A DNA stretch of 64,000 nucleotides. It comes from Paralithodes platypus. Its lineage: Eukaryota > Arthropoda > Malacostraca > Decapoda > Lithodidae. Location of the stretch: contig CM064502.1 in assembly GCA_032716605.1 (NCBI GenBank), forward strand, positions 38,130,895 through 38,194,894. Direction: 5' to 3'. Numbering within the stretch: the stretch's first letter is position 1; each line of letters starts with the position of its first letter. The notes under the pieces are model-generated. The model worked only from the letters and a program-made list of their open reading frames with translations. It did no database searches and had not been told where the DNA came from. Position numbers and translations under genes: made by a program. Shown in pieces: positions 58,701-64,000 of this stretch.

Positions 58701-61083
58701 ATAAGACTTCAAAGTATCACAACCCACCCTTTAAATACTGCTAGCCATAATAAGACTTCAAAGTATCACAACCAACCCTTTAAATACTGCTAGCCATAAT
58801 AAGACTTCAAAGTATCACAACCAACCCTTTAAATACTGCTAGCCATAATAAGACTTCAAAGTATCACAACCAACCCTTTAAATACTGCTAGCCATAATAA
58901 GACTTCAAAGTATCACAACCAACCCTTTAAATACTGCTAGCCATAATAAGACTTCAAAGTATCACAACCAACCCTTTAAATACTGCTAGCCATAATAAGA
59001 CTTCAAAGTATCACAACCAACCCTTTAAATACTGCTAGCCATAATAAGACTTCAAAGTATCACAACCAACCCTTTAAATACTGCTAGCCATAATAAGACT
59101 TCAATGTATCACAATCAACCCTTTAAATACTGCTAGCCATAATAAGACTTCAAAGTATCACAACCAACCCTTTAAATACTGCTAGCCATAATAAGACTTC
59201 AAAGTATCACAACCAACCCTTTAAATACTGCTAGCCATAATAAGACTTCAAATATCACAACCAACCCTTTAAATGCTGCTAGCCATAATAAGACTTCAAA
59301 GTATCACAACCAACCCTTTAAATACTGCTAGCCATAATAAGACTTCAAAGTATCACAACCAACCCTTTAAATACTGCTAGCCATAATAAGACTTCAAAGT
59401 ATCACAACCAACCCTTTAAATACTGCTAGCCATAATAAGACTTCAAAGTATCACAACCAACCCTTTAAATACTGCTAGCCATAATAAGACTTCAAAGTAT
59501 CACAACCAACCCTTTAAATACTGCTAGCCATAATAAGACTTCAAAGTATCACAACCAACCCTTTAAATACTGCTAGCCATAATAAGACTTCAAAGTATCA
59601 CAACCAACCCTTTAAATACTGCTAGCCATAATAAGACTTCAAAGTATCACAACCAACCCTTTAAATACTGCTAGCCATAATAAGACTTCAAAGTATCACA
59701 ACCAACCCTTTAAATACTGCTAGCCATAATAAGACTTCAAAGTATCACAACCAACCCTTTAAATACTGCTAGCCATAAGACTTCAAAGTATCACAACCAA
59801 CCCTTTAAATACTGCTAGCCATAATAAGACTTCAAAGTATCACAACCAACCCTTTAAATACTGCTAGCCATAATAAGACTTCAAAGTATCACAACCAACC
59901 CTTTAAATACTGCTAGCCATAATAAGACTTCAAAGTATCACAACCAACCCTTTAAATACTGCTAGCCATAATAAGACTTCAAAGTATCACAACCAACCCT
60001 TTAAATACTGCTAGCCATAATAAGACTTCAAAGTATCACAACCAACCCTTTAAATACTGCTAGCCATAATAAGACTTCAAAGTATCACAACCAACCCTTT
60101 AAATACTGCTAGCCATAATAAGACTTCAAAGTATCACAACCAACCCTTTAAATACTGCTAGCCATAATAAGACTTCAAAGTATCACAACCAACCCTTTAA
60201 ATACTGCTAGCCATAATAAGACTTCAAAGTATCACAACCAACCCTTTAAATACTGCTAGCCATAATAAGACTTCAAAGTATCACAACCAACCCTTTAAAT
60301 ACTGCTAGCCATAATAAGACTTCAAAGTATCACAACCAACCCTTTAAATACTGCTAGCCATAATAAGACTTCAAAGTATCACAACCAACCCTTTAAATAC
60401 TGCTAGCCATAATAAGACTTCAAAGTATCACAACCAACCCTTTAAATACTGCTAGCCATAATAAGACTTCAAAGTATCACAACCAACCCTTTAAATACTG
60501 CTAGCCATAATAAGACTTCAAAGTATCACAACCAACCCTTTAAATACTGCTAGCCATAATAAGACTTCAAAGTATCACAACCAACCCTTTAAATACTGCT
60601 AGCCATAATAAGACTTCAAAGTATCACAACCAACCCTTTAAATACTGCTAGCCATAATAAGACTTCAAAGTATCACAACCAACCCTTTAAATACTGCTAG
60701 CCATAATAAGACTTCGAAGTATCACAACCAACCCTTTAAATACTGCTAGCCATAATAAGACTTCGAAGTATCACAACCAACCCTTTAAATACTGCTAGCC
60801 ATAATAAGACTTCAAAGTATCACAACCAACCCTTTAAATACTGCTAGCCATAATAAGACTTCAAAGTATCACAACCAACCCTTTAAATACTGCTAGCCAT
60901 AATAAGACTTCAAAGTATCACAACCAACCCTTTAAATACTGCTAGCCATAATAAGACTTCAAAGTATCACAACCAACCTTTTAAATACTGCTAGCCATAA
61001 TAAGACTTCAAAAGTATCACAACCAACCCTTTAAATACTGCTAGCCATAATAAGACTTCAAAGTATCACAACCAACCCTTTAA

Positions 61084-61250
61084 CCCTTATTTAGCGGGTG
61101 GTAAGGTATTTTACACTGTACCGCTCAGCGGGCATAATCCCGAAATATTCGCTCAATTTAACTCGCCCTAGCGCTGTTACTATGGCTCCAATGCGAACGA
61201 AACGATCATTTTTGGAAAGAGCAACTCTTCGTCTCCCCATATAAGTCTAT
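61084..61250 (+). mobile_element. End of a TTAA transposon bounding the satellite on the right
   Basis: The satellite stops exactly at its TTAA (61080-61083). The next bases, CCCTTATTTAGCGG, are the reverse complement of the right end of the 480-bp MITE at 8146-8625. A GTACCGCTCAGCGGG segment follows, resembling the GTACCGCACAGCGGGG hairpin of that family. The rest diverges. I could not find the other end or a second TTAA junction before 64000, so the element's length is unknown; 61250 is only where I stop claiming it. Confidence 0.7.
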
Positions 61251-61436
61251 GAATGGATGTTATGAATGAGTTTGGAGGGTGGGAAGAGGTAAGGAAGAGG
61301 AGATACTTTTTGGTCTATTTCCCGGGCGCGTTCCGATGCGTTCGCTTTGGCCTGTCTTCGGCCTCTCGCCCGTCTACTATTCCTTGGGTAATTGGTCTTA
61401 TTTTTCTCTTATTTCTCCTTATTTCTGTATTCTCTG

Positions 61437-61437
<1 letters not shown>

Positions 61438-61485
<48 letters not shown>

Positions 61486-61928
61486 GTCTGTCTGTCTCTC
61501 TCTCTCTCTGGCTTGCTCGCTTTCCCTCTCTCGCGCGCTCTGTCTCTCTCTCTCTTCCTCATCCGTATATATAATTCTCATTATTATTTTCTCTAATCTC
61601 TCTCACTCCTCCTGTCTGTCTGTCTCTCTCTCTGGCTCGCTCGCTTTCCCTCTCTCGTGCTCCCTTTCTCTCTTCCTCATCCGTATATGTAATTCTCATT
61701 ATTATTTTCTCTAACTAATCCCTCTATTACATTTATTTGCTTGTAATATTTCTGTATTATTATATCTTTTTCACTCTTTCTTCAGTTCAGTTTCTGTATT
61801 CTCTCTCTTTCTCTTCTCATCCGTATATGTAATTCTCATTATTATTTTCTCTAACTAATCCCTCTATTTCATTTATTTGCTTGTAATATTTCTGTATTAT
61901 TATATCTTTTTCTTCAGTTCAGTTTCTG

Positions 61929-61975
<47 letters not shown>
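61438..61975. repeat. (CT)n microsatellites with duplicated spacer
   Basis: CT tracts at 61439-61482, 61495-61510, 61545-61556 and 61933-61975. A spacer containing CATCCGTATAT(A/G)TAATTCTC and ATTATTATTTTCTCTAA occurs three times (about 61560, 61679 and 61820). ORFs in this stretch are runs of Ser/Leu from CT repeats and are not genes. Confidence 0.9.
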
Positions 61976-61978
<3 letters not shown>

Positions 61979-62099
61979 CGCTTGCATTGCAGGATTTTTG
62001 TTTTTGTTTTATATATATTATTATTTCACAACACATTTCCAAATCACCCTATGGGGTAGTGTTGAAGACTCATTTTTTGTTTGTGGTGTTCCCAGGAGG

Positions 62100-62300
62100 T
62101 GTTATCCACATGTGATTGAGGTAGGCAAAAGGCAGTTATGTGATTGAGGTAGGGAAAAGGCAGAACTGCATATAGCGAGTGTATGAATGGGATTGAGGTA
62201 GACAAAAGGCAGAACTGCCTATAGCGAGTGTATGAATGTGATTGAGGTAGACAAAAGGCAGAACTGCCTATAGCGAGTGTATGAATGTATGTATGAATGA
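62100..62300. repeat. Short tandem repeat, about 28-64 bp unit
   Basis: Four occurrences of TGATTGAGGTAG(A/G)(C/G)AAAAGGCAG between 62113 and 62260. The longer units also contain AACTGC(A/C)TATAGCGAGTG. Confidence 0.85.
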
Positions 62301-62349
62301 ATGACATGGATGTATGAGGTGGACCAAGAACCAAATGGATGGATGAGAT

Positions 62350-62459
62350 TCGAAACTTTGATAGACGTATATATCACGGTATACGGTAGAAGTAATTCCT
62401 TACAATGTACCGTACATCGTGATATATACGCCTATCAAATGATTGCAATCAATATACGG

Positions 62460-62491
<32 letters not shown>

Positions 62492-62796
62492 TATAGATAT
62501 ATATATATATATATATATATATACAGTATATATATATATATATATACTGTATATTGGTGTATATTGATTGCAATCATTTGATAGGCGTATATATCACGAT
62601 GTATATATATACCGTATATTGATGGCAATCATTTGATAGGCGTATATATCACGGTGTACGGTTGATGTCTTTCCTTACGTAGGTGACCTTGAAATTGCTA
62701 GGACTCTTCTCTCTCTTTTCGTAAGGAATGCAATATACCGTACACCGTGATATATACGCCTATCAAATGATTGCAATCAATATATACCAATATACA

Positions 62797-62838
<42 letters not shown>

Positions 62839-62850
62839 CCGTATATTGAT
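62350..62850. repeat. TA-rich region of nested inverted repeats
   Basis: TTTGATAGGCGTATATATCA and its reverse complement TGATATATACGCCTATCAAA occur several times around (TA)n tracts (62459-62545 and 62800-62835). TTCCTTAC and GTAAGGAA arms also pair near 62673 and 62722. The structure resembles nested MITEs with TA-rich centres. Confidence 0.75.
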
Positions 62851-64000
62851 TTCACTCTTTCTTCAGTTCAGTTTCTGCATTCTCTCTGTCTCTCTCTCTC
62901 TCTCTGTTTCGCTTGCTTTGCAGGAATTTTGTTTTTGTTTTATATAAAATAATTTACTGAGCATTACTTACTATATCGTATAAACAATAGTAGGTAGCCA
63001 ACTTACCATAATACCGATACACCAAACCGATACGCATGCGGTTATGTTTATCACCTGTTTACTAAAGTGCCACCACTATCGATTTTCTTCGAGCTGAATG
63101 GAGCGGGAGGGTTACCAATTGAAGTTAAATCCGCTAGCATATATTGTTAGATGTAAGACATGATAAATACCACTAGAAATATGAATTGGCAAAATCCATA
63201 TAATATCACTTCGAAATTGTTCTGAAATTTCAAAACAAAACCGCTAGTGTAAGTCATTGCTGCTAGATCGAAGTAAAGGTCTCTATATCTAGCGGAAGTC
63301 GCTATACGTATTGGCAGTACTGCACACTGCCGACTGCGATACGTTGTTGACATTGTTGTTGATGTTCCAGTGGAGGGATGAACAAAATATTTTCCTTGTC
63401 CTATAATAGCTATTTCATAGTCCCGCACGACTTATTTTGATATATTTATCAAATTTACTGAACGCCTGCAAATGATATGCTATAAAATGCTTGCAATCAA
63501 ACTCTCAAGCAATTTCAATGTCACATGCAATTATAAAAGTATATCTGTCCCCACAATCATATAATGCCAAGCACAATATTCAATTTTTCGTTGTTTGTAT
63601 ACCGTAAGAATTTACTGAACGCCTGCAAATAATACGCTATAAAATGCTTGCAATCAAACTCTCAAGCAATTTCAATGTCACATGCAATTATAAAAGTATA
63701 TATAGTAGACCCAGAGGAAGAGACAGACAGAGAGAGAGGTCAAGAACATCTGCTAGGTGTGATTTTTCCCTGGGAGGGAAGAGAAGATTAGTTAGGGGCG
63801 TGCCCTGGCCTACATCAGAGAAAGAGAGTACCAAGGAGTACAAAGGTGTAGAAACAAAGAGAGTGAGACCGAGAGAGAGAGAGAGAGTGTCGTGATAATA
63901 TAACAATGTTACATAGGTATCATATATTATGATAAAATAATATATACGGTAGGCCTACATCTGTTCCCCACAATCATAATAATGCCAAACACAAATATTC
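62851..64000. repeat. Non-coding DNA ending in a ~157-bp direct duplication
   Basis: AATTTACTGAACGCCTGCAA starts two copies (about 63453 and 63610) of a block that includes GCTTGCAATCAAACTCTCAA and TCACATGCAATTATAAAAGT. In copy 1 this continues into CTGTCCCCACAATCATA at 63546. In copy 2 the same continuation, CTGTTCCCCACAATCATA, appears only at 63961, after about 255 bp of unrelated GA-rich sequence (63704-63958). No gene is supported. Confidence 0.8.

Larger units (their letters stand above)
39501..61083. repeat. 49-bp satellite array, about 430 monomers
   Basis: Head-to-tail monomers of exactly 49 bp, each containing ACTGCTAGCCATAATAAGAC, TTCAAAGTATCACAACC and AACCCTTTAAA. Estimate: 21.6 kb minus the 479-bp MITE, divided by 49. 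The monomer is about 35% GC with strong skew (4 G and 13 C on the plus strand). Stops occur in every frame on both strands, so it is non-coding. Most units from 40000 to 55850 are identical. Rare length variants are 48 bp (one base lost from TTTAAA or CTTCAAAG), 50 bp (TTTTAAA), 46 bp (CCATAAGAC, as at 47150, 47825 and 59770) and 52 bp (TACTGCTGCTAGC at 46550). One divergent unit at about 49438-49460 reads GCGAACATAAGAGTTC. It is not a CRISPR array: there are no unique spacers. Confidence 0.98.

Noticed and set aside
39501..61083. Regular repeat array that could be mistaken for a CRISPR array
   Set aside because: Units are continuous head-to-tail 49-bp monomers without unique spacers, and the context is eukaryotic.
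39501..61083. Possible CENP-B box in the satellite monomer
   Set aside because: The monomer lacks the TTCG....A..CGGG pattern; a centromere role would rest only on abundance, not on this motif.
61253..61714. Ser/Leu-rich ORFs in CT repeats
   Set aside because: Their open frames come from (CT)n tracts on both strands.

Overview
The window is eukaryotic and almost certainly from an invertebrate animal. It has no bacterial-style gene packing. It holds many diverged transposable elements of animal families (non-LTR, DIRS, LTR/Gypsy, P element, hAT, Tc1/mariner-like and TTAA-flanked piggyBac-like elements), abundant GA/CT, TA and poly-G microsatellites, and one short kinase-like exon behind a TATA box. 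The microsatellite load and the TAGGCCTA-rich intergenic DNA are reminiscent of a decapod crustacean. That taxon is an inference from style, not a sequence match.

Layout. 1-266: edge fragment of a minus-strand zinc-finger/coiled-coil ORF, probably a LINE ORF1. 267-2340: purine-rich and poly-G DNA and microsatellites. 2341-5770: minus-strand LINE (endonuclease plus reverse transcriptase), broken by frameshifts, an altered catalytic box and a 425-bp TTAA-flanked MITE. 5889-6624: internally deleted Tc1/mariner-like transposase. 8146-8625: a 480-bp TTAA-flanked MITE. 9324-15935: DIRS-like retrotransposon (gag, RT, start of RNase H), itself interrupted by a 2.8-kb hAT element with an 8-bp target duplication; the hAT element carries a minisatellite and a further 555-bp insertion. 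17850-18170: G-rich/C-rich inverted repeat. 18491-21874: P-element/THAP9-type transposase whose N-terminal part is a 45-bp (15-residue) VNTR, with what look like two very short introns. 23590-27660: LINE 3' scrap and a cluster of direct and inverted repeats including a complete 204-bp TTAA MITE. 28011-28839: TATA box and a truncated protein-kinase N-lobe exon. 29925-32660: palindromic elements, including a 1.4-kb foldback element with a tandem array in its loop. 34059-37890: putative long LTR and Gypsy-type gag with the start of protease. 37890-39500: 5'-truncated second LINE with a poly-A tail. 39501-61083: a very large satellite array of a 49-bp monomer (about 430 copies), interrupted once by a second copy of the 480-bp MITE and bounded on the right by a related TTAA element. 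61084-64000: that element, CT/TA microsatellites and small tandem or inverted duplications.

How the parts relate. The window is a layered insertion history rather than a set of cooperating genes. Nested target-site duplications give relative ages: hAT is younger than DIRS, and the 555-bp insert is younger than hAT; the 425-bp MITE is younger than its host LINE; the 480-bp MITE is younger than the satellite monomers it sits in. The most interesting items are the 21.6-kb satellite (three monomers make exactly 147 bp), the P-element-type transposase with an in-frame VNTR and putative 42- and 46-bp phase-1 introns, and the set of TTAA-inserted MITE families, two members of which use the same TTAA of the satellite monomer.
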